From contig DATJZH010000314.1 of the NCBI GenBank assembly GCA_035499215.1, positions 1 through 18,930 on the forward strand: a stretch of 18,930 nt of DNA. Reading direction: 5' to 3'. A program made the translations under genes and the position numbers. Below, piece after piece: positions 1 through 6,249 of the stretch; position 1 is the first letter of the stretch, and each line of letters begins with the position of its first letter. The notes below the pieces were generated by a model. It did not search any database. It was given only the letters and a program-made list of their open reading frames with translations, and was not told where the DNA came from. Source of the DNA: DATJZH01 sp035499215. GTDB lineage: Bacteria; Actinomycetota; Actinomycetes; Streptosporangiales; Streptosporangiaceae.

Positions 1-139
1 GGGCCCTGGAAGCCGACATCCGCACCTGGATCGAGCACTGGAATGACGATCCCAAGCCGTTTGTGTGGAAAAAGACCGCCGACGAGATCCTCGACTCCCT
101 GGCACGATATCTTCAGCGGATTTCAGGCGAGGCACACTA
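1..139 (+). mobile_element. 3' end of an IS630-family insertion sequence
   Basis: The window opens inside the transposase gene of an IS630-family element. The transposase stop codon TAG at 138-140 contains a TA, the dinucleotide that IS630/Tc1-type elements duplicate on insertion, and a different gene begins on the opposite strand immediately after it. The right end of the element is therefore probably at about 139. The left end and its inverted repeat lie outside the window, so the boundary is inferred. Confidence 0.6.
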
Positions 140-140
140 G
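3..140 (+). CDS. IS630-family transposase, C-terminal part (partial)
   Basis: Forty-five residues are visible, running from the window edge to TAG at 138-140. The segment reads DIRTWIEHWNDDPKPFVWKK, then a TADEILDSLARY stretch ending in RISGEAH. This is the characteristic tail of actinobacterial IS630 transposases (DDE superfamily), which cut and paste the element into TA sites. The catalytic DDE residues lie upstream, outside the window, so intactness cannot be judged. Its stop codon sits at the junction with the disrupted reverse-strand coupling-protein gene, which suggests that this insertion broke that gene. Confidence 0.85.
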   Translation, partial: ALEADIRTWIEHWNDDPKPFVWKKTADEILDSLARYLQRISGEAH

Positions 141-349
141 CGTGCCACCTGGCGCAGATCCAGGCCGGCGAGCGCGGCGGCGTGGAAGTAGCCGCGCAGG
201 TAATCGGAGGCCTTGGCGGCCCAGAAGCTGGCGTCTTCCACGCCTTTCTGGCTGACCGAGCTGGCGAACGCGTCCGCGCGGCGGATCGCGACCGCGGGGT
301 CCTGGCAGCCATCGAGCGGCTTCTTCGATCTCGGGCTAGATCCAGCCAT
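141..349 (-). pseudogene. Fragment of a conjugative coupling protein (TraD/VirD4-like ATPase)
   Basis: The reverse-strand frame reads PLDGCQDPAVAIRRADAFAS, then a GVEDASFWAAKASDYLRGYF stretch and HAAALAGLDLRQVAR, where it is cut at the IS630 boundary. From memory of the family, this matches the region after the Walker A motif in actinobacterial type IV secretion coupling ATPases, which feed DNA into the conjugation channel at the membrane. About 65 residues of a protein normally several hundred long remain, with no start codon or nucleotide-binding motifs, so it is a remnant. It implies that the locus once belonged to, or sits beside, an integrative conjugative element. The family call is by eye. 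Confidence 0.5.
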
Positions 350-413
350 TCAGGCGCGCTTTGCCAACGCTTTCGGTCAGTCAGGATTCAGCCTCTGGCT
401 GACGTCCGTGACC

Positions 414-632
414 CTACGATCCGCGCCCATGTTGTCCAGCGGATGACCGAGGGCTACCAGTGGCCCGATCCTTCAGATGCTGTGCGGACATGCGCCGCAC
501 CCGCTCGAATCCGTCCTCGCTAAGGCATTCCACATCGATCGCGAGGTTGCGCCGCAGCTCGCCCAGCAACGCACCCGCGACCTCTTCCCGGTGCTCGGGG
601 CTGTCATCCCGCGGTGCATCGATGAGCTGCAT
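414..632 (-). CDS. Small hypothetical protein (possible remnant)
   Basis: This is a 72-residue reverse-strand ORF starting at an ATG with the sequence MQLIDAPRDDSPEHREEVAG. The first 60 residues are acidic, helical-looking and natural in composition (LLGELRRNLAIDVECLSEDG), and the tail is low complexity. The ribosome-binding site is weak (TAGGT next to the ATG). The open frame extends upstream to 803, but that part is alanine/proline/arginine-rich and looks like read-through. No family is recognised. It sits in the decayed segment between the coupling-protein fragment and the HTH gene, so it may itself be a fragment. Confidence 0.3.
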   Translation of the reverse strand: MQLIDAPRDDSPEHREEVAGALLGELRRNLAIDVECLSEDGFERVRRMSAQHLKDRATGSPRSSAGQHGRGS

Positions 633-733
633 ACCTACCGGGGCCGGCAGGGCGCTGACGTGGCCTTGCTGACCCGCAGGCAGGCCCTGCTCATCACCCG
701 CGAGCCCCGCCGCGCCGGCCCCGGCGCAGTCCG

Positions 734-779
734 CGGCGGGGGCTCGCCGAGACTGCGATAGCTGCCAACGGTCCCTGCC
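734..779 (+). promoter_or_regulatory. Degenerate fluoride-riboswitch-like aptamer before the HTH gene
   Basis: P1 is CGGCG (734-738) with CGCCG (745-749). The pseudoknot strand GGGGC (739-743) can pair with GTCCC (771-775), and the 3' strand CCAACGGTCCCTGCC matches the copies at 5628-5677 and 6178-6230. Compared with those copies, the loop is two bases short: the positions equivalent to A6 and U7 of the Thermotoga petrophila aptamer, at the fluoride-binding site, are missing. No clear promoter lies just upstream. The downstream part GGTCCCTGCC (770-779) can pair with GGCGGGAGGCC (789-799), masking the ribosome-binding site. This is probably a decayed or altered relative. Confidence 0.5.
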
Positions 780-801
780 CGAAGCCGTGGCGGGAGGCCG
801 C

Positions 802-828
802 ATGCTCCTGCTTGACCGAGGGCGTTAG
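802..828 (+). CDS. Possible leader peptide MLLLDRGR upstream of the HTH gene
   Basis: An ATG at 802 follows the strong ribosome-binding site GGGAGG (792-797) and encodes eight residues (MLLLDRGR) before TAG at 826-828. The HTH gene's GTG start is at 831, only two bases after this stop, with its own GAGGG at 818-822. The ribosome-binding site is the one masked by the riboswitch-like hairpin, so short leader translation could couple HTH-gene expression to the RNA switch. Alternatively it is the stub of a lost gene; the equivalent ATGCT start at 6250 opens a longer ORF. Confidence 0.35.
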   Translation: MLLLDRGR

Positions 829-830
829 CC

Positions 831-1751
831 GTGCCCTCCGACCGTATGCGCCCGATTCCTGATACGTGCCGGTGCCACACGGCGGGCCCAGTTCCAGGAC
901 CCGGGCAAGACAGGGCGTCGGCGCGCCTGGCGCACCTGTACCTGTGTGAAGGACTGTCAACCTACCGGATCGCGCAGCTCACCGGCGTGGACCGGCAGCG
1001 TGTCACCCGCATGCTGCGGCGGGCCGGGGTGCAGCTGCGGCCCCGCGGCGCCGGCGGGACGCGGCCGGAGCGCCGCCGCGGCGATCCGGTCAGCCTGCCC
1101 GGCATCCTGGCCGAGCTGTACGTCAGCCAGCGCCTCACCACCCCGCAGATCGCGGTGATGCTGGGAATTCCCGACCGGACGGTGCGTGATCGCCTTCGCC
1201 GGTACGGCATCAAGGCACGCTCCCGGGGCGGCTGGGAGCGCGAGCACCGCCGTATTCTCCCGGCCGCTGCGCTCCAGGACCTGTACAGCCATGACGGCCT
1301 TTCGGCCGACGACGTCGGCCGCAAGCTCGACGCCTCGCGCAAGGTGGTCCTGCGCAACGCGCACGACCTGGGTCTGGCGGTCCGGACCGGCGGCGCGGCG
1401 CCGCAGTCAGGCCCGAGGGAGATCCAGCTGATCAGCGCGCTGTACGCCGACCCTCTCGTTGACGCAACCCTAGCTCAGCACAAGATCCCGCCGATGCCAG
1501 CCGGGGGCGCCATCTGGCAGCGCTTCCCCGAGCCGGTCCCGCTCAGCCGGCAGCTCGTGGAAGATCTCTACGGGCGGTGCGGGGTCGGGCTCCACCACAT
1601 CGAAGTGCTCACCGGGCAGCCCGCGCAGACGGTGGCGGGCTTCATGCGCCGTGCCGGGATCGCGATCCGCCATCCCGGGGGGCGGTCGCCGTTCCTCCGG
1701 CGGTGGCGGGCTGGATCCGCCGCAGATCAGAATGCGCCGACGCGGACGTGA
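831..1751 (+). CDS. Tandem helix-turn-helix repeat protein, putative DNA-binding regulator
   Basis: This 306-residue protein has a repeated module of about 43 residues with the pattern LxxLYxxxGLSxxxIxxxxG, then xxVxxxLRRxGIxxRxxG. Clear copies lie at residues 31-73, 91-134, 147-188 and 241-284, with a weak partial copy at about 197-236. Each fits a resolvase/sigma-region-4-like helix-turn-helix, so the protein is built to read several adjacent DNA segments. I see no catalytic or ligand-binding domain. The GTG start at 831 has GAGGG eight bases upstream. The stop overlaps the GTG of the recombinase-like pseudogene (GTGA at 1748-1751), suggesting co-translation. The same HTH module is fused to the N terminus of the phosphoglycerate mutase at 5605-4556. 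Its function as a regulator is inferred. Confidence 0.75.
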   Translation: MPSDRMRPIPDTCRCHTAGPVPGPGQDRASARLAHLYLCEGLSTYRIAQLTGVDRQRVTRMLRRAGVQLRPRGAGGTRPERRRGDPVSLPGILAELYVSQRLTTPQIAVMLGIPDRTVRDRLRRYGIKARSRGGWEREHRRILPAAALQDLYSHDGLSADDVGRKLDASRKVVLRNAHDLGLAVRTGGAAPQSGPREIQLISALYADPLVDATLAQHKIPPMPAGGAIWQRFPEPVPLSRQLVEDLYGRCGVGLHHIEVLTGQPAQTVAGFMRRAGIAIRHPGGRSPFLRRWRAGSAADQNAPTRT

Positions 1752-2110
1752 TCGCGCTGCGCGGCCCCGCCGTCGCCGAGTGGTTCGCCGGTGCGTGGGG
1801 CGCCAGCGCACCAGCGGCGTGGAACCGCAACCGCGAGACGCTCGCCGGCCTGGCATGGTTCTGCGAGAGACGGGGCTGGATCCCGGCTGCCGCGGATGTG
1901 CCCCTGGACGCCGGCCGGCCCCGGCGCACGCCGCCGCGGCCGGGCACAGTCCCGCGCGGACGTCGAGGCCCTGCTCGTCCGCGAGGATCTCCTGCCGCGG
2001 GACAAGACGCCGTGGCAGCTGTATGAGCCCGCGGCGCCGTCGACGGGAGATGCTGCGCCTCGACGCCGCCGACCTCGACCTGTCCGCAGCCCGACGAGCC
2101 CGAGTGGCCC
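1748..2110 (+). pseudogene. Frameshifted, truncated tyrosine recombinase/integrase
   Basis: A GTG start at 1748 overlaps the stop of the HTH gene. The first frame carries a core-binding-like segment (AAWNRNRETLAGLAWFCERR). Similarity then jumps to a second frame near 1935-2045 (RADVEALLVREDLLPRDKTP and WQLYEPAA), and to a third near 2040-2105 (RRREMLRLDAADLDLSAARR). Together they match the actinobacterial recombinase stretch that normally runs LREKTLWRLLYETAARxxEV, then LxLxxxDLDL. The rest of the catalytic domain, including the His-x-x-Arg and Tyr motifs, is absent. At least two frameshifts and a truncation make this a dead gene. With the HTH gene it may be what remains of an integration module. 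Confidence 0.55.
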
Positions 2111-2151
2111 GGTGTCCCGCGCAGCCCGAGCCGCGAGCGGACGCCCTGAAG

Positions 2152-2193
2152 CGCGTCCGGGAAATCGAGGCGCGCGTCCGGGAAGTCGAGGCG
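2152..2193 (+). repeat. Short imperfect tandem repeat, 21-bp period
   Basis: CGCGTCCGGGAAATCGAGG (from 2152) and CGCGTCCGGGAAGTCGAGG (from 2173) are direct copies 21 bp apart with one mismatch. They lie just after the recombinase remnant in a stretch with no recognisable gene (2110-2343). No function is apparent. Confidence 0.6.
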
Positions 2194-2342
2194 GACGTTC
2201 CGGCAGGTCCCGTACGTCAGGGTAAGGTGGCGCGCGGCGACGGCAGTGTCCTGATCGGCGACGCTCATTAGTTGTCGCCGGTCGATTGTCGCGTCGCTGA
2301 CGCTCGCCGCGATCCCGCCGCTGGGCGGTTGTTGGCGAATGA

Positions 2343-2895
2343 TTCACATTCGAGGCGCTGTTCGACGGGGCCGCCCACGGCAAACGACGTTGCGCCTGCC
2401 TCGTGGGGCTCAGCGCCGACGTGCCGATGATGATCACCGCCGTTGGCCCCCGGCGCCCTGGTCGCCGGGGGCGGCCCGAGCTCGCCGCGCTGCTCAGCCG
2501 AGCACTGCTGGCCCTCGAACGGGTGCGTGTATGCAGCGCGACGGCGAGCTCCACCAGCCCTGGGCGGTGCCCGGCCATGGGCGCGGCCTGGCGCGCTGGC
2601 GGAACTTGATGATCCACTCCCCAGAAGGAGCCCCACCAGGGACATCCGCTGCACGGTGCGCTGATCCGCCAGCGGCGCCACCAGCCTGCGCGGCGTGTGG
2701 GGCTTTCACGGCGACCATCGGCCGCACGGCGGCAAGCCATTGCAGCCACGTCGCCACGTCCCGGTCCTGACGGTCGTCCTCGACACACCCCAGGGGATCG
2801 CGGGCGCATTTCAGGTCGCCGGCGAGCTCACCGACGAGTCCGGCCTGGTCACCAGCGAGATCGTGCCCGCCTCGGCCGCCCCGACCGAGACCGGC
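2343..2895 (+). pseudogene. Frameshifted DUF190 (PII-like) protein gene
   Basis: Similarity runs through four segments in shifting frames. These are EALFDGAAHGKRRCACLVGL with SADVPMMITAVGP and LLALERVRVC (2343-2535), QRDGELHQPWAVPGHGRGLA with RWRNLMIHSPEG (2530-2632), GHPLHGALIRQRR (2640-2690), and WGFHGDHRPHGG with HVPVLTVVLDTPQGIAGAFQ and ELTDESGLVTSEIVPA (2692-2895). The last block matches the C-terminal strand-helix-strand of DUF190 proteins, which resemble nitrogen-sensor PII folds and often sit beside the fluoride channel gene crcB. The order is collinear with actinobacterial two-domain DUF190 proteins as I remember them. Three frameshifts and a missing N terminus make it nonfunctional. 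Its presence fits the fluoride theme. Confidence 0.55.
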
Positions 2896-3227
2896 CACCC
2901 CGCCCGAGACCGGCCGCCATGGAGGGCTGCGCCTCGCCCGCCGCAACGCCTAATTACACAAAGATCCACCATGGCTCTACGTCACGGTGTCACCTCCCGC
3001 TGTGCTGGGCGCACGAAAAGCCAGGGCTGAGGTTTTCTACTGGATCGAAGACACCGGCGCGGGTTTCAGCCCGCCCAGGCGGGTAACGCGCAGGCCGGCC
3101 GGCAATGTGCGCACAGTCAGGCACCGTGGATGCCCCGCCCTCCGGGCGGTAACCTCTCGTCTTGGCCCCTTGCGCCGTTGCTTGCCAGCGGATAGCGGAT
3201 CGCTGGCTCCGGTTTAGCCGGGTGGGC
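2896..3227. other. Intergenic stretch with two inverted repeats, no supported gene
   Basis: I see no convincing gene between the DUF190 remnant and the enolase stop codon. A forward frame carries FYWIEDTGAGFSPPRR (about 3030-3080), which faintly resembles a kinase ATP-lid motif but stands alone. CCCGCC-CA-GGCGGG (3070-3083) and CCGCCC-TCC-GGGCGG (3135-3149) are compact perfect hairpins that could end transcription arriving from the forward side. Confidence 0.4.
3184..3207 (-). terminator. Possible terminator hairpin after enolase
   Basis: A 7-bp perfect stem (GCCAGCG with CGCTGGC) closes a 10-base loop, starting 20 bases beyond the enolase stop on the reverse strand. There is no U-run, so it is a weak call, although many actinobacterial terminators lack one. 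Confidence 0.35.
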
Positions 3228-4496
3228 TCAGGACATGCCGTAGCGGAGTGCGGGCGTGGCGGCGGCGATTTCCATCAGGCGGTTGTACTTGGCGACGCGC
3301 TCGCCGCGGGCCGGGGCGCCGGTCTTGAGGTGGCCGCAGCCGGTGCCGACGGCCAGGTCGGCGATGAACGAGTCCTCGGTCTCCCCGGAGCGGTGGGACA
3401 CGAACTGCCGGTATCCCGCGCGGCGGCACACTGCCATGGCCTCCAGCGTCTCGGTGACGGTACCGATCTGGTTGAGCTTGATCAGCGAGGCGTTCGCGAT
3501 GCCGCGCTCGATAGCAGCGGTGATGATGGCCGGGTTGGTGCAGAAATTGTCGTCACCGACCAGTTCCACCGACGTGCCCAGGCGGGCGGTCAGCGCGATC
3601 CAGCCGTCATCGTCATCCTCGCCCAGGCCGTCCTCGATCAGGTGCACCGGGAACTCTGCCACGATGCGGGCGAGCCGCTCGATCAGGTCGCCGCTGCTGA
3701 GGAAGTCGCCGGAGACCCGGTAGGTACCGTCGGGCTGGCGGAACTCCGACGCGGCCGGGTCCAGGGCGATGGAGACCCCGTCTGTGCCGGGCCGGTAGCC
3801 GGCGTCGGTGATGGCCTGCACCAGCAGCCGCAGCACCTCCTCCGGCTCGCTGACCTCGGGAGCGAATCCGCCCTCGTCGCCCAGGCCGGTGGAGAGCTTC
3901 CTGCCGGTGAGCTCGCGGCGCAGCGCCGCGTAGACCTCGGCGCCGGCGCGTACGGCCTCGGCCATGGACGGGGCGCCGAGCGGGGCGACCATGAACTCCT
4001 GGAAGTCCAGCTGGTTGGGTGCGTGCGCGCCGCCGTTGAGCACGTTGAAGTGCGGCACCGGCAGGCTGGGGGTGACCCCGTCGGGTGCCAGCCAGTCCCA
4101 CAGCGGGACACCGGCGGAGGCAGCCAGGGCGCGGGCGAGCGCCATCGACACGCCGACGAGGGCGTTCGCGCCGAGCCTGCTCTTGTTGGCGGTGCCGTCG
4201 AGGTCGATCATGGCCTGGTCGGCCTCGGCCAGGGTGGACCAGGATCGTCCGCGCAGCAGGCCGGCGAGTTCGGTGTTGACGGCGGCGACCGCGCCGAGCA
4301 CGCCCTTGCCCTCGTACCGGTCCTTGTCCCCGTCGCGCAGTTCTACTGCCTCGCGGGACCCGGTCGACGCGCCGGACGGCACCCCGGCGCGGGCTGTGGT
4401 GCCGTCGCCCAGCCGGAGCGTGGCCGCCAGCGTGGGCCGGCCGCGCGAGTCGAGAATCTCCAGCGCGGATAGCTCGGTGATGTCGAAGCCTGCCAT
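3228..4496 (-). CDS. eno: Enolase (phosphopyruvate hydratase), divergent stress-type copy
   Basis: This cytoplasmic Mg-dependent enzyme converts 2-phosphoglycerate to phosphoenolpyruvate. It has 422 residues, close to the usual 420-430. Visible signatures are SGASTG (41-46), NGGAHAPNQLDFQEF (154-168, with the catalytic-loop Glu167), GDEGGFAP (206-213), metal ligands Asp246 (ALDPAASEF), Glu288 and Asp315 (VGDDNF), Lys340 in the signature SLIKLNQIGTVTE, and Lys391 in HLKTGAPARGER. Metal-site neighbours differ from the housekeeping type: IEDGLGEDD instead of IEDP, and DDNFCTN instead of DDLFVTN. The ATG at 4496 has AGGAG seven bases upstream. The gene lies 59 bp after the phosphoglycerate mutase gene, so both should share the riboswitch at 5628-5677. 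Enolase is a classic fluoride target, so a fluoride-induced extra copy makes sense. Fluoride tolerance of this copy is only an inference. Confidence 0.95.
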   Translation of the reverse strand: MAGFDITELSALEILDSRGRPTLAATLRLGDGTTARAGVPSGASTGSREAVELRDGDKDRYEGKGVLGAVAAVNTELAGLLRGRSWSTLAEADQAMIDLDGTANKSRLGANALVGVSMALARALAASAGVPLWDWLAPDGVTPSLPVPHFNVLNGGAHAPNQLDFQEFMVAPLGAPSMAEAVRAGAEVYAALRRELTGRKLSTGLGDEGGFAPEVSEPEEVLRLLVQAITDAGYRPGTDGVSIALDPAASEFRQPDGTYRVSGDFLSSGDLIERLARIVAEFPVHLIEDGLGEDDDDGWIALTARLGTSVELVGDDNFCTNPAIITAAIERGIANASLIKLNQIGTVTETLEAMAVCRRAGYRQFVSHRSGETEDSFIADLAVGTGCGHLKTGAPARGERVAKYNRLMEIAAATPALRYGMS

Positions 4497-4555
4497 TGTT
4501 GTTCTCCTGTCTCGTTTGTCTCGTTATGTGTTCGCATTAGTAGTGCTGCCGGGCG

Positions 4556-5605
4556 TCACCGGCCCTGGCTGGTGACGGCTGCGGCCGGGCTGCCAGCGGG
4601 CTGCGGGCTGAGGTAGCGGCCACCGGTGCTGACCGGGTGCATGTCGGGGCCGAGCTGGTAGGCCAGGGGGATGCCGGTGGGGATGCTCAGTTCCGTGATC
4701 TGGTCGTCGGAGATGCGGTCGAGATGCTTGATCAGTGCCCGCAGCGTGTTGCCGTGCGAGACGACGAGCACGCATGCCCGGGTGCGCAGGTCCGCGACGA
4801 TCGCGTCGTACCAGTACGGCAGCAGCCGCGCGGTCACGTCCTTGAGTGATTCGGTGCGCGGCCGTGCCTCGGGCGGGAGGGCGGCGTAGCGGGGGTCGGC
4901 GAACTGCGAGTACTCGGCGCCGGCGGGCAGCGGCGGCGGCGCCGCGTCGTAGGACCGGCGCCAGCGCATGACCTGCTGGTCGCCTGACTCCGCCGCCAGC
5001 ACCCGGGCCTTGTCCCGGCCCTGCAGCGCGCCGTAGTGGTTGGAGTTGAGCCGCCATGACCGGCGGACCGGGATCCAGTCACGGTCGCATTCTGCGAGGG
5101 CGAGGTCGGCGGTGCGGATCGTCCGTCGCTGCACAGAGGTATGCGCGAAACCGGGAAGTATTCCGTGTGCGGCGAGCAGCTGCCCGGCGCGGGCCGCTTC
5201 CCGCTCGCCGCCCGCGGTCAGGGCGGCATTCACCCAGCCGGTGAACAGGTTGCTGGCATTCCATTCGCTCTCGCCGTGACGCAGCACCACCAGGCGGCTG
5301 GTGTCGCCCTCTGCCAGCCGCGTCATGCCCGCACGGCCGTGCGGTCGTGCAGTGACGGCAGCCCGAGCCCGGGTATGCCGGGGCCGCCCGGCTCCGGATG
5401 GCTTGACCGGAACGCCGATCCTGTGCATCGGCTGGCCGGCCCGCTGCCGGCTGATTCCCACGATCGCGCCGATCTTGCAGGTGGACAGCTCCTCGAACAC
5501 GCAGAGATGGACGATCTGCTCCGCCAGATCCGCACCGGGCAGGGCAGCCGGATCGATGTCGTTCGGCGATGCGGAGATGTTTCCGGTGTGCGGGCAACCA
5601 TCCAC
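4556..5605 (-). CDS. gpmA: HTH domain fused to 2,3-bisphosphoglycerate-dependent phosphoglycerate mutase
   Basis: This 349-residue protein has two parts. Residues 26-80 are a helix-turn-helix module (FEELSTCKIGAIVGISRQRA, then MHRIGVPVKPSGAGRPR) like the repeats of the protein at 831-1751. Residues 94-349 are a histidine-phosphatase-fold mutase interconverting 3- and 2-phosphoglycerate: LVVLRHGESEWN with phospho-His110, Arg161 in TSVQRRTIRT, QVMRWRRSYD, and SHGNTLRALIKHLD with His284. The usual RLNERHYG is RLNSNHYG (residues 185-192), so the Glu normally serving as proton donor/acceptor is Ser188. The GTG at 5605 is preferred because the riboswitch and ribosome-binding site lie just upstream, whereas the internal ATG at 5326 lacks a Shine-Dalgarno sequence. 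Alternatively the HTH part could be an untranslated relic, with initiation at 5326. The gene is in an operon with eno. Confidence 0.85.
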   Translation of the reverse strand: MDGCPHTGNISASPNDIDPAALPGADLAEQIVHLCVFEELSTCKIGAIVGISRQRAGQPMHRIGVPVKPSGAGRPRHTRARAAVTARPHGRAGMTRLAEGDTSRLVVLRHGESEWNASNLFTGWVNAALTAGGEREAARAGQLLAAHGILPGFAHTSVQRRTIRTADLALAECDRDWIPVRRSWRLNSNHYGALQGRDKARVLAAESGDQQVMRWRRSYDAAPPPLPAGAEYSQFADPRYAALPPEARPRTESLKDVTARLLPYWYDAIVADLRTRACVLVVSHGNTLRALIKHLDRISDDQITELSIPTGIPLAYQLGPDMHPVSTGGRYLSPQPAGSPAAAVTSQGR

Positions 5606-5611
5606 GCCGCC

Positions 5612-5636
5612 GGTCTCCTGCCTCCTCGCAGGGACC
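5612..5636 (-). promoter_or_regulatory. Predicted ribosome-binding-site-masking hairpin of the gpmA-eno leader
   Basis: On the reverse strand GGTC-CCTGC (5636-5628), the 3' pseudoknot strand of the aptamer, is complementary to GCAGG-AGACC, which contains the GGAG ribosome-binding site before GTG 5605. About nine pairs form with one unpaired base. Forming this hairpin and forming the fluoride-bound pseudoknot are mutually exclusive, predicting translation ON when fluoride is bound. The mechanism is inferred from base pairing. Confidence 0.55.
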
Positions 5637-5677
5637 GTTGGCGGCGTATCCGCGTTTACGGCGGGCCCCTCCGCCGG
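5628..5677 (-). promoter_or_regulatory. Fluoride riboswitch (crcB motif) controlling gpmA-eno
   Basis: The reverse-strand RNA contains GGCGGAGGGGCCCGCC (5675-5660): a GGCG/CGCC P1 with an 8-nt loop. TAAACG, a short P3, and CCAACGGTCCCTGC follow. It aligns base for base with the T. petrophila fluoride aptamer. The differences are partly compensatory: the linchpin pair A6-U38 becomes G-C, pseudoknot pair A9-U46 becomes G-C, and G11-C44 becomes G-U. Loop GGGGC pairs with GUCCC in five pairs. A TAAAAT promoter box places the transcript start just before P1. Gene context (enolase, pyrophosphatase nearby) matches known fluoride regulons. Confidence 0.8.
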
Positions 5678-5684
5678 TCCCCAG

Positions 5685-5690
5685 ATTTTA
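5685..5690 (-). promoter_or_regulatory. -10 box of the gpmA-eno promoter
   Basis: TAAAAT on the reverse strand, centred about ten bases upstream of the riboswitch P1 stem, is a good actinobacterial -10 element. No convincing -35 hexamer is seen at 17-19 bp. Its position fits a transcript that begins at the aptamer. Confidence 0.5.
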
Positions 5691-6157
5691 CCTGAGCAGA
5701 TCGTTTGTGCCCAGAGCCCAGAACGAGAACGCGGATGCCTGCGCTGCGGGACCGGCCGGAGATAACTCTCGTCGCAGCAAGCAGGAGCAGGGCCTTTCTT
5801 ATGGCCGGTTCGCCGTGATCAGGCCCGCGTGTGCCGGAGCGCTGGACAGACCGTTGGCTTCTGCCGATTCTCTCGGCGGCGCCCGGGTAAGGCAGTCGGC
5901 GGCCCGCGGCATGCACGCTGAAGGACCGGCGACATTCATGTGTACGGCCGACACCTCGCCGAAAATCGCCGGCGATCCTGGTTACCAGCGCCGCGGAGTG
6001 TCCCGGGCCGCGACGTGGGCATGCTCTGGCGACGCTGGACTGCGCCCGCCGCACCAGATGCCACGCCTGGTTTGGCCGGCCCGGTCGTATTGACTGGCGC
6101 GCCGCGGGGCCATTTCAGTGTGCGTCGTGCCTGGTGCGCGTTGCGTGCTTGCCGGGC
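5691..6157. other. Intergenic region without a supported gene
   Basis: Open frames here on both strands are proline/arginine/serine-rich and match no family I know. The only motif noticed is GCCAACGGTCTG on the reverse strand (5846-5857), which resembles the 3' strand of the riboswitches but has no P1 or pseudoknot partner upstream. The region separates the divergently oriented gpmA-eno leader and the leader at 6178. Confidence 0.5.
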
Positions 6158-6163
6158 TATCCT
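6158..6163 (+). promoter_or_regulatory. -10 box upstream of the riboswitch-like leader at 6178
   Basis: TATCCT lies 15 bases before the P1 stem, a position equivalent to the promoters of the other leaders. No clear -35 hexamer is visible at the right distance. Confidence 0.35.
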
Positions 6164-6177
6164 GGCGCAACTGGCGT

Positions 6178-6230
6178 CGGCGGAGGGGCCCGCGATCCGA
6201 CTGCGGCACGGCCGCCAACGGTCTCTGCCT
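6178..6230 (+). promoter_or_regulatory. Fluoride-riboswitch-like leader of the ORF at 6250
   Basis: GGCGGAGGGGCCCGCG (6179-6194) gives a three-pair P1 (weaker than other copies) and the same 8-nt loop as the gpmA leader. P3 is GCGGC-ACG-GCCGC, and the 3' strand is CCAACGGTCTCTGCC. Loop GGGGC (6185-6189) pairs with GUCUC (6221-6225) through two wobbles. The linchpin position is G-C as in the gpmA copy. Downstream, CTGCCTG-AGA-CAGGCAG (6225-6241) is a perfect 7-bp hairpin touching the GGAGG site at 6241. It is probably a functional or recently functional relative; weaker pairing lowers confidence. Confidence 0.6.
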
Positions 6231-6249
6231 GAGACAGGCAGGAGGCGGC

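Noticed and set aside
3162..4472. 436-codon forward ORF antisense to enolase
   Set aside because: Shadow of the strongly supported enolase gene; the translation is valine/glycine-rich without motifs, and the reverse strand shows all enolase signatures.
5843..5857. Possible extra riboswitch 3' strand (GCCAACGGTCTG, reverse)
   Set aside because: No P1 stem or pseudoknot partner can be found upstream and no gene follows.
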